DNA of 64,000 nt, taken from the NCBI GenBank assembly GCA_030429545.1, contig JAUIFF010000006.1:186001-250000 (forward strand), read 5' to 3'. The stretch is from Polyangia bacterium. Its GTDB lineage: Bacteria > Myxococcota_A > Polyangia > Nannocystales > Nannocystaceae. Below are positions 1-8,624 of the stretch, in pieces. The first letter of the stretch is position 1; each line of letters opens with the position of its first letter. Under the pieces are notes generated by a model, which did not search any database, was not told the DNA's origin, and worked only from the letters and a program-made list of their open reading frames with translations. The translations under genes were made by a program, and so were the position numbers.

Positions 1-1
1 C

Positions 2-247
2 GGCGGAGTCTCGCTGCTCGCCGTCGGCATCGGCCTGCTGTTTTCAATTTCGATGTTCCTCTATGGGGGCCTTGGCGTAGCCGCGGTCGGGGGCTTTGCC
101 CTAAGCAATACCCGCCGCAAAATGCTGGCTGGCCGCTCCTACGGTGAGGGAGTCGTTGCACAAGCAATTTTAGAGGCCGAAGATGCCGTCCCACTCGGCG
201 ATGCAGCCCTGCCTGGCGGGGCCACCCATGCCCTGCCCGGGGCCTGA
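2..247 (+). CDS. C-terminal end of a membrane protein (5' truncated)
   Basis: The reading frame is open from base 2 and stops at 245-247, so only the last 81 codons of a longer gene are visible. The visible part starts with a Gly/Leu/Val-rich stretch of about 30 residues that looks like one or two membrane helices, followed by a basic segment (NTRRK) and a hydrophilic Ala/Glu-rich tail. Hydrophobic-then-basic order fits an inner-membrane protein with a cytoplasmic C-terminus. It converges on hutI with only 12 bp between the stops. No family can be named from this fragment. Confidence 0.6.
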   Translation, partial: GGVSLLAVGIGLLFSISMFLYGGLGVAAVGGFALSNTRRKMLAGRSYGEGVVAQAILEAEDAVPLGDAALPGGATHALPGA

Positions 248-259
248 TGCCTGACCCGC

Positions 260-1540
260 TTACAGCCTGCGCCCGCGAGAAATCGTTGTATCAACAAGTG
301 GTGAGCCCGTGTGGTACACGAGGTCGCGGTAGTCGTCGGTCCCCAGCAGTAAAAGGTCGGCATCTAGCCCAGGGGCGATGCGGCCGACCTGATTGTGGAG
401 GCCTAACGAACAGGCCGCATTGTGGGTAGCAGCACAGATCGCCTCGCCCGGGGTCAGGCGGTTGCCGTAGCAGGAAAGACCCACCACCATCGCCAGGCTT
501 TCAAACGCGCAGGAGCCGGGATTGCAATCGGTTGCAACTGCAACGGGTACCCCTGCCTCGACCAGCGCGCGGCCGTCGGCAAATGGCTTGCCGAGCACGG
601 TCGACGTCCCCGGTAACAACGTGGCGATCACCCCGGCCTGCTTGAGGGCTGCCCGCTCGTCGGCGTTGAGGTAGAGCAGGTGGTCGGCACTGGCCGCGCC
701 GAGCTGAGCGGCGAGCAGGGCCCCGCCGGTGTGCCCAAACTCGTTTGCATGTACACGTGGTTTAAGGCCGAGCTGCTGCCCCCGGGCAAACACGCGGCGG
801 GCTTCGTCGGGGGTAAACGCCCCGCGGTCGCAAAACACATCGCAATAGGTCGCTAACTGCTCGGCGGCCACTGCTGGCAGGATTTCTTCGCACACGCCGG
901 CGATGAAGGCATCACGCTTTTGCTGGCTCCCGCGAAACTCGGCGGGGATGGCATGGGCAGCTAGGCAAGTAGCCACCGTCCGGACCCCGGCCTGTTCGCG
1001 CAGCTGTTTGGCCACCCGCAGCTGTCGCAACTCGGTTTGAAGGTCGAGCCCATAGCCACTTTTTATTTCAAAGGTCGTCGTGCCTGTCTGCTGCATCCGC
1101 CGCACGCGGGCGAGACTTTGTGCATACAGCTGCTCGTCGGTTACACCACGGGTCTGGCGCACGCTCGACAAGATCCCGCCGCCCGCGGCAAAAATCTCCT
1201 CGTAGTCGGCCCCGCGCAACCGCAGCTCGAGCTCGTCGAGGCGATGGCCACCCCACACCAGGTGGGTATGGCTGTCGCACAGGGCCGGCATCAACACCTG
1301 GCCGCGGCAGTCGAGTTCACGGACCTGGGCATCGGTACCGAGTGTATTTACATCGAGTTTGCTATCGGGTCCCAGCCACACGATCTTCTCGCCCCGGGTG
1401 ACCACACTAAAGCCGTGCTCAATACCGAGGTCGGACATGGCCGCGCCGGCGCGCGCCTTGGCTGGGCCGGCGAGGGTCAGCAGCTGGGCCGGCCGCCGGT
1501 AGATCACAACTTCGGGGGGGGAGATTTGTTGCATCGTCAT
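260..1540 (-). CDS. hutI: imidazolonepropionase (histidine degradation)
   Basis: Hydrolyses 4-imidazolone-5-propanoate to N-formimino-L-glutamate, the third step of histidine catabolism, in the cytoplasm. The 426-aa length is normal for the family. The amidohydrolase metal site is visible as DSHTHLVW (His91, His93), with HANEFGH near residue 265 and ATDCNPGS near 335; the last motif is typical of HutI. Two in-frame ATGs (codons 1 and 3) could start it. It lies 24 bp downstream of hutU on the same strand, so the two are almost certainly one transcript. hutH and the later formiminoglutamate genes are not in the window, so the pathway is incomplete here. Assignment is secure. Confidence 0.97.
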   Translation of the reverse strand: MTMQQISPPEVVIYRRPAQLLTLAGPAKARAGAAMSDLGIEHGFSVVTRGEKIVWLGPDSKLDVNTLGTDAQVRELDCRGQVLMPALCDSHTHLVWGGHRLDELELRLRGADYEEIFAAGGGILSSVRQTRGVTDEQLYAQSLARVRRMQQTGTTTFEIKSGYGLDLQTELRQLRVAKQLREQAGVRTVATCLAAHAIPAEFRGSQQKRDAFIAGVCEEILPAVAAEQLATYCDVFCDRGAFTPDEARRVFARGQQLGLKPRVHANEFGHTGGALLAAQLGAASADHLLYLNADERAALKQAGVIATLLPGTSTVLGKPFADGRALVEAGVPVAVATDCNPGSCAFESLAMVVGLSCYGNRLTPGEAICAATHNAACSLGLHNQVGRIAPGLDADLLLLGTDDYRDLVYHTGSPLVDTTISRGRRL

Positions 1541-1564
1541 TGACCTTGGGAGCGAACGAACAAC

Positions 1565-3235
1565 CTACTTCAGGTAGGTGCGCCCGGGTACGCGAACACC
1601 GGTCTTTTCGGCGAACTGCTGGGCCCGCTCGTAACCGGCATCGACGTGGCGAACAACCCCCATACCGGGGTCTGTCACCAACACGCGCCCGAGCCGACGC
1701 CCGGCCTCGGGGGTACCATCGGCGACGACCACCATCCCGGCATGCAGGCTGTAGCCGATCCCAACCCCGCCGCCGTGGTGGACCGAAACCCAAGTCGCAC
1801 CGGCGGCTGTGTTGAGCATGGCATTGAGCACCGGCCAGTCGGCGATCGCATCGGAGCCATCGCGCATGCCCTCGGTCTCGCGGTTGGGCGAGGCGACCGA
1901 ACCACAGTCGAGGTGGTCGCGCCCAATCACAATCGGGGCCTTGAGTTCGCCGCTGCGCACCATTTCGTTAAACTTCAGTCCGGCCTTTTCACGCTCGCCG
2001 TAGCCGAGCCAGCAAATCCGGCAGGGCAACCCCTGAAACTGCACTTGCTTTTGTGCCAACTCGATCCAGCGGCGAAGGTCGGCTTTTTCGGGAAACAGCT
2101 CGAGGATCGCGCGGTCGGTTTTGTAGATGTCCTCGGGGTCACCTGAAAGCGCGGCCCAGCGAAACGGGCCCTGGCCCTCACAAAACAGCGGACGAATATA
2201 CAGGGGAATGAACCCCTTGATCTCGAACGCATCTTCGACCCCGGCACGCACGGCCTGGGCGCGAATGTTGTTACCGTAGTCAAACGCGATGGTCCCCTGC
2301 TGCTGCATCGCCCGCATGGCGGCGACATGCTTGCCCATGGCCGCCACACTTTTTTGCATGTACAACTCGGGGTTGTCGGCACGTAACTGGGCAGCAGCCG
2401 CGAGGTCGAGGCCATCGGGGACGTAGCCGTGGAGTTCGTCGTGGGCCGAGGTTTGGTCGGTGACGACGTCAGGTATCACGCCACGGCGGACGAGTTCGGG
2501 CAGCACCTCGGCACAGTTGCCGAGCAGGCCGACACTGAGGGGCTCACGGTTTTTGCGAGCCTCGTCGAGCAGGCGCAGCGCCTGGTCGAGGTCGGTCGCC
2601 TCGCGCATGAGATAGCCGGTTTGCAACCGTCGCTTGATACGTTCGGCGTCGACCTCGACACACAAAATCGCCGCGCCGTTCATGGTAGCCGCCAACGGCT
2701 GGGCACCACCCATACCGCCGAGCCCACCGGTCACCACCAAGCGCCCGCGCAGGTCCCCGCCAAAATGGGCACGGGCACAGGCGGCAAAGGTCTCGTAGGT
2801 CCCCTGCAAGATTCCCTGGGTACCGATGTATATCCAACTACCTGCGGTCATCTGGCCAAACATGGTGAGCCCCAGGCCCTCGAGCCGCAGGTGCTCGTCG
2901 AGGGTTGCCCACTTGGGCACCAGCAGGCTGTTGGCCAGCAACACCCGCGGGGCATCGGGATGGGTTTTAAAAATGCCCTGGGCGCGCCCGCTTTGGACCA
3001 CGAGCGTCTCGTCGGCTTCGAGGTCGCGCAGGGAGGCGACGATCCGATGGTAATCGGGCCACGAGCGTGCGGCCTTACCGGTGCCGCCGTACACGACCAA
3101 ACGCGCCGGGTCCTCGGCGACGGCGGGGTCGAGGTTGTTCATCAACATGCGCAACGCGGCCTCCTGCGGCCAGCCTTTGCAGGAAAGCTCGGTCCCGTGG
3201 GGGGCGCGAACGGTGGGGACTTTGTCGATGGACAT
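1565..3235 (-). CDS. hutU: urocanate hydratase (urocanase)
   Basis: Converts urocanate to 4-imidazolone-5-propanoate using a tightly bound NAD+ as electrophile, the step before HutI. The 556-aa length matches the family. Conserved segments are visible: the [15 protein letters not shown] block (about 127-141), the glycine-rich NAD-binding stretch [12 protein letters not shown] (169-180), and [13 protein letters not shown] near residue 410, which holds the active-site cysteine region. The start ATG is at 3233-3235. It is first in the hutU-hutI transcript; the 666-bp spacer upstream carries an inverted-repeat cluster. Assignment is secure. Confidence 0.97.
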   Translation of the reverse strand: MSIDKVPTVRAPHGTELSCKGWPQEAALRMLMNNLDPAVAEDPARLVVYGGTGKAARSWPDYHRIVASLRDLEADETLVVQSGRAQGIFKTHPDAPRVLLANSLLVPKWATLDEHLRLEGLGLTMFGQMTAGSWIYIGTQGILQGTYETFAACARAHFGGDLRGRLVVTGGLGGMGGAQPLAATMNGAAILCVEVDAERIKRRLQTGYLMREATDLDQALRLLDEARKNREPLSVGLLGNCAEVLPELVRRGVIPDVVTDQTSAHDELHGYVPDGLDLAAAAQLRADNPELYMQKSVAAMGKHVAAMRAMQQQGTIAFDYGNNIRAQAVRAGVEDAFEIKGFIPLYIRPLFCEGQGPFRWAALSGDPEDIYKTDRAILELFPEKADLRRWIELAQKQVQFQGLPCRICWLGYGEREKAGLKFNEMVRSGELKAPIVIGRDHLDCGSVASPNRETEGMRDGSDAIADWPVLNAMLNTAAGATWVSVHHGGGVGIGYSLHAGMVVVADGTPEAGRRLGRVLVTDPGMGVVRHVDAGYERAQQFAEKTGVRVPGRTYLK

Positions 3236-3395
3236 GGCTGCAGTCTAGCGCCCGTGTGGCGCACTCGGGCCGCCATGACCGGGCCTTCGCTGTGCCCTGC
3301 CTCATGTCGACCGTCGCAAAACGAGGGTTCAGCGGGTTACGCCGAGCCGATGCGACGGATCGACGCGCGAAAACCCGGGTAGCTCAAGGCAAACA

Positions 3396-3881
3396 TGTAC
3401 ACACATGAAATCCCGACGCCGCGACTTTGGTGGTGCACCTGAGTGATCAGGGCACCGGACGCAATATCGAGGTCCCAACGCCATCCAATCGACGCGGCGA
3501 CTTCGGTGCCCCCCAAGGTCTCGGACACAGAAACTTCGGCGCGCCCTGAGCATCGAACAACTCGACGCAACATCGAAGTCCCTACGCCATCCGGTGCAAC
3601 CTAAGTCTCGGAAGTAAGACCGAGATTTTACAATATCCAATCCCGGCGCCATCCAGTCACGTAGCGACTACGGCAAGACCAAGTCCTACCGTCCCAGTCG
3701 ACGTAGCGACTTCGGTGTTGCGCCTGAGTCGACGACTATCCAAATCCCGGCGCCGCCCCAGCGGGTAGTGACGGCCTGCCCAAGTATCGAACACCCCGAC
3801 GCAAAACCGAAGTCCCGACCCATGGCTGCCCGTAACTTTGATGTTGCGCCCGGAGTGTCGAACACCCGGGCGCAACATCCG
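3396..3881. repeat. cluster of inverted, REP-like intergenic repeats
   Basis: The 666 bp between hutU and the lysyl-tRNA synthetase gene holds no convincing gene but several degenerate copies of one element in both orientations. Forward-type copies (ACGCAACATCGAAGTC and variants) start near 3459, 3565 and 3799. Inverse-type copies (GCGACTTCGGTGTTGCG and variants) start near 3421, 3497, 3706 and 3836. Copies are separated by GACGCCATCC-like spacers. Opposed copies could pair in single-stranded DNA or RNA. Short reading frames here change frame between copies and are not credible proteins. Confidence 0.75.
3840..3879. terminator. strong hairpin downstream of the lysyl-tRNA synthetase gene
   Basis: A 14-bp perfect stem (GATGTTGCGCCCGG at 3840-3853 with its complement at 3866-3879) closes a 12-nt loop, starting 22 bp beyond the lysS stop codon. 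There is no T-run on the lysS-proximal exit side, so it may be a structural or REP-type hairpin rather than a classical intrinsic terminator. It belongs to the repeat family that fills this spacer. Confidence 0.55.
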
Positions 3882-3901
3882 TGTACCCACATCTTTTTGA
3901 G

Positions 3902-5563
3902 TTAGTTGGCGAGGCTGGCCGACAACAACGTGTGGGCGCGTGCAGTCCCCATCGTGGTGATAAGCGTGGTCATTTTGGGGCCCTTGGGCCGGCCGAGCAG
4001 GAGGTCGTAGGCCACTGGCAAAAAGCTGCGGTTGTCGAGTTCGGTGCCCTCGCACAGGGTTTTCATGTGGGGAATCAGCTCGCGCTCGCTGATGTTTGGC
4101 TGGTTTTTCAGGACATCGCACAGCCGTTTCAGCACAACCGTTTCGTCGGCCGTCAACTCGCGGGTGGTGGGGGTCGTCCGGATTTTGTAGCGAAACTCCG
4201 GCGGGGCATACAGCTCGATCCAGTTCCACACGCAGTGGGCCCGGGCGCGGCACAGGGCCCGCTCTTCGTCGGTCTTGAGCAGGCCCTCGGCCTCGTAGTG
4301 CTTGCAGGTGCCCTCAATGTCGCCATCGTGGATCTGTAAAATCATGCTGAGGTGGCGAAACTGGGGGACAAACGGGGCCTCGCCGGGGGTGATCCGGCGG
4401 TGCTCGGGGTCGGAGAGCTGCATGGTACGACGGGCGGTCAGGCGTTTTTTGTCCTTGCGCGAACCGTCATCGCTTGTATAGGCAAGTCGCCACATCCGGT
4501 CGAAGTCTTCGTAGATCTTGATGACGTCTAAATCAAAGCTGACCTGCAACTCGCGGTTGGGGCGGGTGCCGACAAAGATCCACCGCAAAATCCGGGGCTC
4601 AAAGATTTTCAGGCAGTCGGCCACGGTCACGACGTCGCCCGAGGAGCTCGAGATCTTGCCCCCTCGCCCCTTGACCCGGACAAAGTCGTAGCCGACGTAT
4701 TGCGGGGCCGTCCAGCTGTAGAGCTCGCGGACAATGTCCTTGGCCGTGTCGTAGCTACCACCGTCGGAGCTGTGGTCCTTTCCGCCTGGCTCAAACGCCA
4801 CCTTCTCGACGGACCAACGCATCGGCCAATCGACCCGCCACGGCAGTTTGAGATTGCCCCCCTTGCGCAGGTCGACGCGTTCGCTGTGGCCACATCGTTG
4901 GCAGACGACATCGACCACGTAGCCGCGATCGGCCTCGGCGACGTCGGCCGGCTCGACGACAAACTTGAGGTCGTCGTGGCCGCACGCGCTACAAAACCCG
5001 CTCAGTGGCAGCCAATCATCACCTAGGCGGGTACGTGCGCCGGTTTTTTCGCGGGCGCGGTTGATCAGGTTGCGGACATCGGCACGGCGCCTGAGTGCGG
5101 TCGCAATGCCCTCGGCATAGTCGCCAGCCCGATAGCGCCGCGACTGCCGGATAAACTCCGGGGCGATTCCCAGGGGCGCAAGACTCGACTCAAACCGCTG
5201 GATGTGGTGGTCGGCATAACTTGCATGTTCACCAAATGGATCGGGCACATCGACAATGCTCCGTCCGAGGTTTTGCGTGAGCATGTCGGCCTGCGGCATG
5301 TTTTTGGGGACCTTGCGAAACACGTCGAAGTCGTCCCACGAGTAGATAAACCGGACGTCGACACCGGCGTCGCGCAGGGCCCGGGCAACGAGGTCTACGG
5401 TAATCACCTCGCGAAAGTTGCCGATATGGACCTCGCCCGACGGCGTGATCCCGGCGGCGACGGTCAACGATTGAGCCCCTTGGTGGGCAGCCAGGGTTTT
5501 TTTGGCCGCGAGGTCCGCCCAGTGACTGAAATAGGGGTCGGGGGATGGGGGCTTTGCGTTCAT
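3902..5563 (-). CDS. lysS: class I lysyl-tRNA synthetase
   Basis: Charges tRNA-Lys with lysine using a Rossmann-type class I catalytic domain, unlike the class II LysRS of most bacteria. The class I signatures are visible: HIGN at residues 46-49 (PSGEVHIGNF) and a KMSKS-like loop KISSS near residue 303. Two CxxC pairs (CSACGH and CQRCGH, about residues 180-215) suggest a zinc-binding insert. I start at the ATG 5561-5563 (MNAKPPSPDP, 553 aa), because the open frame extending to 5716 adds 51 residues unlike the family. Class I LysRS is known from archaea, spirochaetes, alphaproteobacteria and some myxobacteria. No second LysRS is in the window. Confidence 0.93.
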   Translation of the reverse strand: MNAKPPSPDPYFSHWADLAAKKTLAAHQGAQSLTVAAGITPSGEVHIGNFREVITVDLVARALRDAGVDVRFIYSWDDFDVFRKVPKNMPQADMLTQNLGRSIVDVPDPFGEHASYADHHIQRFESSLAPLGIAPEFIRQSRRYRAGDYAEGIATALRRRADVRNLINRAREKTGARTRLGDDWLPLSGFCSACGHDDLKFVVEPADVAEADRGYVVDVVCQRCGHSERVDLRKGGNLKLPWRVDWPMRWSVEKVAFEPGGKDHSSDGGSYDTAKDIVRELYSWTAPQYVGYDFVRVKGRGGKISSSSGDVVTVADCLKIFEPRILRWIFVGTRPNRELQVSFDLDVIKIYEDFDRMWRLAYTSDDGSRKDKKRLTARRTMQLSDPEHRRITPGEAPFVPQFRHLSMILQIHDGDIEGTCKHYEAEGLLKTDEERALCRARAHCVWNWIELYAPPEFRYKIRTTPTTRELTADETVVLKRLCDVLKNQPNISERELIPHMKTLCEGTELDNRSFLPVAYDLLLGRPKGPKMTTLITTMGTARAHTLLSASLAN

Positions 5564-5733
5564 CGCCCGGGTTTTCGCCCATAACTGGTCTACAACGCAA
5601 GTCTGATGGACTACCGCGGTTGTGACCGGGCCAACTTTTGGCAGCCCGACATACATGCAACAGCAACTAAAATGCGAAGCACCGGATGGCAAACAACGCC
5701 ACGCCGGTGCCCGCAAGCTCTAGCTAAACTCGA

Positions 5734-6561
5734 CTATTTGCAGCCTGCTGCCTGTTTGAGGTGGGCTGCGCCCTCTTTGGTGTAGGTCGAGGCGCCGGCT
5801 TCCTCGTAGAGTTTGGCGGCCTCGTCGACGGCCGCACAGGCGGCCTTGTTGTCGCCCTTGTAGCGCTGGGCCGCCGCAATCCCCTCGAGCGCCCGGCCGG
5901 CGAGTACCTTGGTGTCACCCGCGAGTTGCTTGGCCATATCAAAGTCCTTGAGGGCCGCATCAAATTCGCCGGGATTTTCGATCTTGTCCTCGGGACCAAA
6001 CGCCATGCTGATGTGGTTGAGGCCATGAAGGATGTAGGCGAGCGCGGCATTGGGGCCATCCGGGTCGAGCTTGATGGCGGCGTCGTAGTCCGCGGTCGCG
6101 CCGGCAAAATCCTCGGAGCCGTGAAGGTAGGCACCGTGGGCCATTTTCGCCAATGCCTGCACGGTTTTATCCCCGCCCTTTTCGGCCATTGCAACCGCGG
6201 TCTCGGCCGGTGCTTGGGCGCTTTCAACGAGGTCGTGTGTGTGGGCGAGGGCAACCCACGAGGCGGCCTGGGCCGAGGCGTTGAACTGTTGGCGCTCGGT
6301 GAGGTCGGGGAGCATCGGCTCCAATGTGCCGGTGACTTTTTGGTACTCGCCGAGCAGATAGTTTTGCCGAGCCTCGGCAATCTCGGGCGGATCGGGCTCC
6401 TGCGGCGGGCCCTGGTCGGCGGGCTCGGTCTCGCCGGTGTCGGCCGGGGTTTCGACCTGGTCACCGGGCGGCGTGGTCTCTTCTTCGGTCGGCTTTTTAC
6501 AGGCGCCGAGCGAGGCGAGCATGGCAAAGGAGAGGATCGTCGGGATGAGGCGGCGGTTCAT
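5734..6561 (-). CDS. TPR-containing lipoprotein
   Basis: A 275-aa predicted lipoprotein. The chosen start (ATG 6559-6561) gives a signal peptide ending in the lipobox LASLGAC with Cys21 as lipidation site; the frame open further upstream lacks this logic. After an acidic Pro/Glu/Thr-rich linker (about 22-60) come helical Ala-rich repeats with TPR spacing, for example around ATADYDAAIKLDPDG and FDAALKDFDMAKQL. It probably acts as a periplasmic or outer-membrane scaffold; no enzymatic motif is visible. It lies 40 bp downstream of the GIDE-like gene on the same strand, so it may end that transcript. Confidence 0.75.
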   Translation of the reverse strand: MNRRLIPTILSFAMLASLGACKKPTEEETTPPGDQVETPADTGETEPADQGPPQEPDPPEIAEARQNYLLGEYQKVTGTLEPMLPDLTERQQFNASAQAASWVALAHTHDLVESAQAPAETAVAMAEKGGDKTVQALAKMAHGAYLHGSEDFAGATADYDAAIKLDPDGPNAALAYILHGLNHISMAFGPEDKIENPGEFDAALKDFDMAKQLAGDTKVLAGRALEGIAAAQRYKGDNKAACAAVDEAAKLYEEAGASTYTKEGAAHLKQAAGCK

Positions 6562-6601
6562 GATGTTGGCTGGTGTCGATGTGTTCGTGCGAAGGTTGGG
6601 C

Positions 6602-7243
6602 TCACGTTGGAGCTGCCGCGGGCAAGCTCGGTGACTCGCCGCGCCGGACGACGCGGACGTGTAGGTTACCGTCTTGACCGAGCGAGCCATAGACCAACTC
6701 CCGCGGGTCTGGATGCTCGCCGTGGCGCTCGGGCTTGAACGTGCCGATCACTTCGACCTCGTCACCGAGGTAGATCGACACACTCTCAAAATGGGTGGAG
6801 ATGCGTTCGCTTTCGGCGATGACCGTGGCCGCCTCGAGATTTTCTAAAATGAGTTTGCCGGTGTCATCGCGCAGGGTCACAAACTCAGCAGCTACGGCCA
6901 TATCGCGGCGTGCCTGGGCACGGTTGCGGTAGATACACTCGCGCCCGGGCGGGCCGCCTAGGTTGCCGTCGGCACTGGTCAAGACCCCGCGCACCATCAC
7001 CGGCACGGCCTTCGCCTCGGCCACCGGGGTGATGACATTGCGCCGAATCGCCCGGTCGACAATCGCTGTAAATGCGCGATCTCGGGGCCGCCCACCCGAT
7101 GCCAAGCCTCGCCCCTTGGGCTCTAAAAAACTCGAGCCGAGCTGCAACCGAAGTCGCCGACTGCCAAACCAGTAGACCAAGATCGCCACCGGGATCAGCA
7201 CGCCAATCGCGATCTCGTTGAGCCCGAGGGCCAGCAGCGACAT
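6602..7243 (-). CDS. membrane-anchored GIDE/BAM-like domain protein
   Basis: A 213-aa protein with one N-terminal hydrophobic helix (about 2-24) followed by a basic stretch and a soluble domain. The order of features (VRGVLTS, then a Cys-containing ECIYRNRAQ segment, then LRDDTGKLIL and VIGTFK) resembles the BAM/GIDE domain of MULAN-like proteins, but the eukaryotic RING domain is absent; the match is by eye. Start: ATG 7241-7243 overlaps the TGA of the upstream protease gene as TGATG, so translation is probably coupled; a TTG two codons earlier is less likely. The context suggests a membrane quality-control partner of that protease, which is inference. Confidence 0.6.
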   Translation of the reverse strand: MSLLALGLNEIAIGVLIPVAILVYWFGSRRLRLQLGSSFLEPKGRGLASGGRPRDRAFTAIVDRAIRRNVITPVAEAKAVPVMVRGVLTSADGNLGGPPGRECIYRNRAQARRDMAVAAEFVTLRDDTGKLILENLEAATVIAESERISTHFESVSIYLGDEVEVIGTFKPERHGEHPDPRELVYGSLGQDGNLHVRVVRRGESPSLPAAAPT

Positions 7244-8490
7244 CACCAACGCGCCTCCGCCAACTTGAGGGTAAAGCTCAGGGCCTCCCCCTCCTTGTGG
7301 GCGCGGCGTCCTTCGACCAGTGACCGGCCGACACTCCCCGGTTCGATTGTTGGGATCGGTTTGCCCTTGAGGATTTGCCCATCGGAAAACACGACCTGGG
7401 GCACGACTTGGGTCAGCGGCTCGGTCCCACGGTTTTCGACGGTGACAACCCAGCGGACCCGGCCGAGCCAGATCTCGGGGCGGCCATCTAAATCGAGGGT
7501 GACCACCGGGGTGACATCGTAGGCGCGGTTGCGGGTCGACTTGCGCGACCGCGGAATCAGCCGCATGTGCTCGGCTTGGTAGTCGAGCTGAACAAAAAAC
7601 TCACGCATGACATTGAGGCCCAAAAGCCCCTCGGTGCGCTCGTTGGTACAGCCGTCACATACCGAGACCAACAGCCCGGTGAGCCGCACGGGCCCGAGGG
7701 TGAGTGCCGGCAGGTAGACCATCGGACTTTCCCGGGGCCCACTGGCGGTATTGAATTTCAGTGTAGGTGCATCTTCTGGAACATCGATGCCGAGCCGCGC
7801 CGCAGTGGCACTGCTGATGGTCGTAAACGAGGCGCCGGTGTCGAACAGGTAGGGCATCTCCATCTTGCCCGCGGGGCCCTCTAACTCGATCTTCGTCAGG
7901 ATTGCGTTGCCTTCGGCGGCAAACGAAATGGTCAGGGCATCCTGGTTTTGTTCGACCTGGGGTCGCGGCTTTTGTGCCGGTAACCTGACCTCTTGCTCGA
8001 CGCTCGCCGGGTCGACCCAGTCGGCGGCGTTGTGACCGAGTGCGCTCAAAACTCGGATCCCGGCCCCGGTATCGTCGCTGCGCTCGAGCAAGATCCACGC
8101 CCCGTGACGCCGCAGGGCGACCGCCGTGAGATCTGGGATCACCTGGCTTGCGAGCAAAAGCCCACATCCATTCCACACAAGTGGGATCCACGAAAGTGCC
8201 CCGACCCACCCCGACGCGCGCTCGCGGTAGCGCCACCACGCCAAAAACGTCGGTGCGCCGACGCAGACCGCGAGCACCAATAGCCACGACCACGCAGCGT
8301 GTAACCCAGACGAGCTGTGGTCTTGGGTGGTCCGGGAAAGCGATAGCAGTACCCAAGCAGCGACGATGGTGCCGGCGAGCGAGGCGAGTACGAGTAAAAA
8401 CCACCCGAAACCACTGGCCACGACGCGCAGGCCACTTGCGCGCTGGCTCGATTGTCGGGGGGCGTGCACGGGGCGAGATGCTAGCAGCAT
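7243..8490 (-). CDS. membrane-anchored retropepsin-like aspartyl protease
   Basis: A 415-aa protein with three hydrophobic segments (about 25-50, 66-86, 96-118) and a soluble domain carrying FDTGASFTTIS, in which D217-T-G-A-S is the single aspartyl-protease motif of dimeric retropepsin-like enzymes. GLLGLNVMREF about 75 residues later fits the second conserved block. The last ~85 residues (from about 330) look like a beta-sandwich. The enzyme would dimerise to form its active site, most likely on the periplasmic face; the substrate is unknown. It overlaps the next gene by one base (TGATG). Its start faces the PilZ-receiver gene across a 134-bp divergent spacer. Confidence 0.8.
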   Translation of the reverse strand: MLLASRPVHAPRQSSQRASGLRVVASGFGWFLLVLASLAGTIVAAWVLLSLSRTTQDHSSSGLHAAWSWLLVLAVCVGAPTFLAWWRYRERASGWVGALSWIPLVWNGCGLLLASQVIPDLTAVALRRHGAWILLERSDDTGAGIRVLSALGHNAADWVDPASVEQEVRLPAQKPRPQVEQNQDALTISFAAEGNAILTKIELEGPAGKMEMPYLFDTGASFTTISSATAARLGIDVPEDAPTLKFNTASGPRESPMVYLPALTLGPVRLTGLLVSVCDGCTNERTEGLLGLNVMREFFVQLDYQAEHMRLIPRSRKSTRNRAYDVTPVVTLDLDGRPEIWLGRVRWVVTVENRGTEPLTQVVPQVVFSDGQILKGKPIPTIEPGSVGRSLVEGRRAHKEGEALSFTLKLAEARW

Positions 8491-8624
8491 TTTGCGATCG
8501 TGCGGGCGCAGTCACTCCCGCTCCATCCGACATTTCCTTGCATCACCGGGCCGCTACGTGCCTCGAGTCACGGGTCGGGGATCGTTGGCTCAAACGGCGA
8601 AAAGCCGTAGCATGATTCGAGAAA

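Noticed and set aside
3396..3881. CRISPR array
   Set aside because: Units are degenerate, unequal in length and in both orientations, with no cas genes and no unique regular spacers.
5564..5716. N-terminal extension of the lysyl-tRNA synthetase
   Set aside because: The 51 extra residues are Cys/Ala-rich and unlike the family; the internal ATG gives a normal start.
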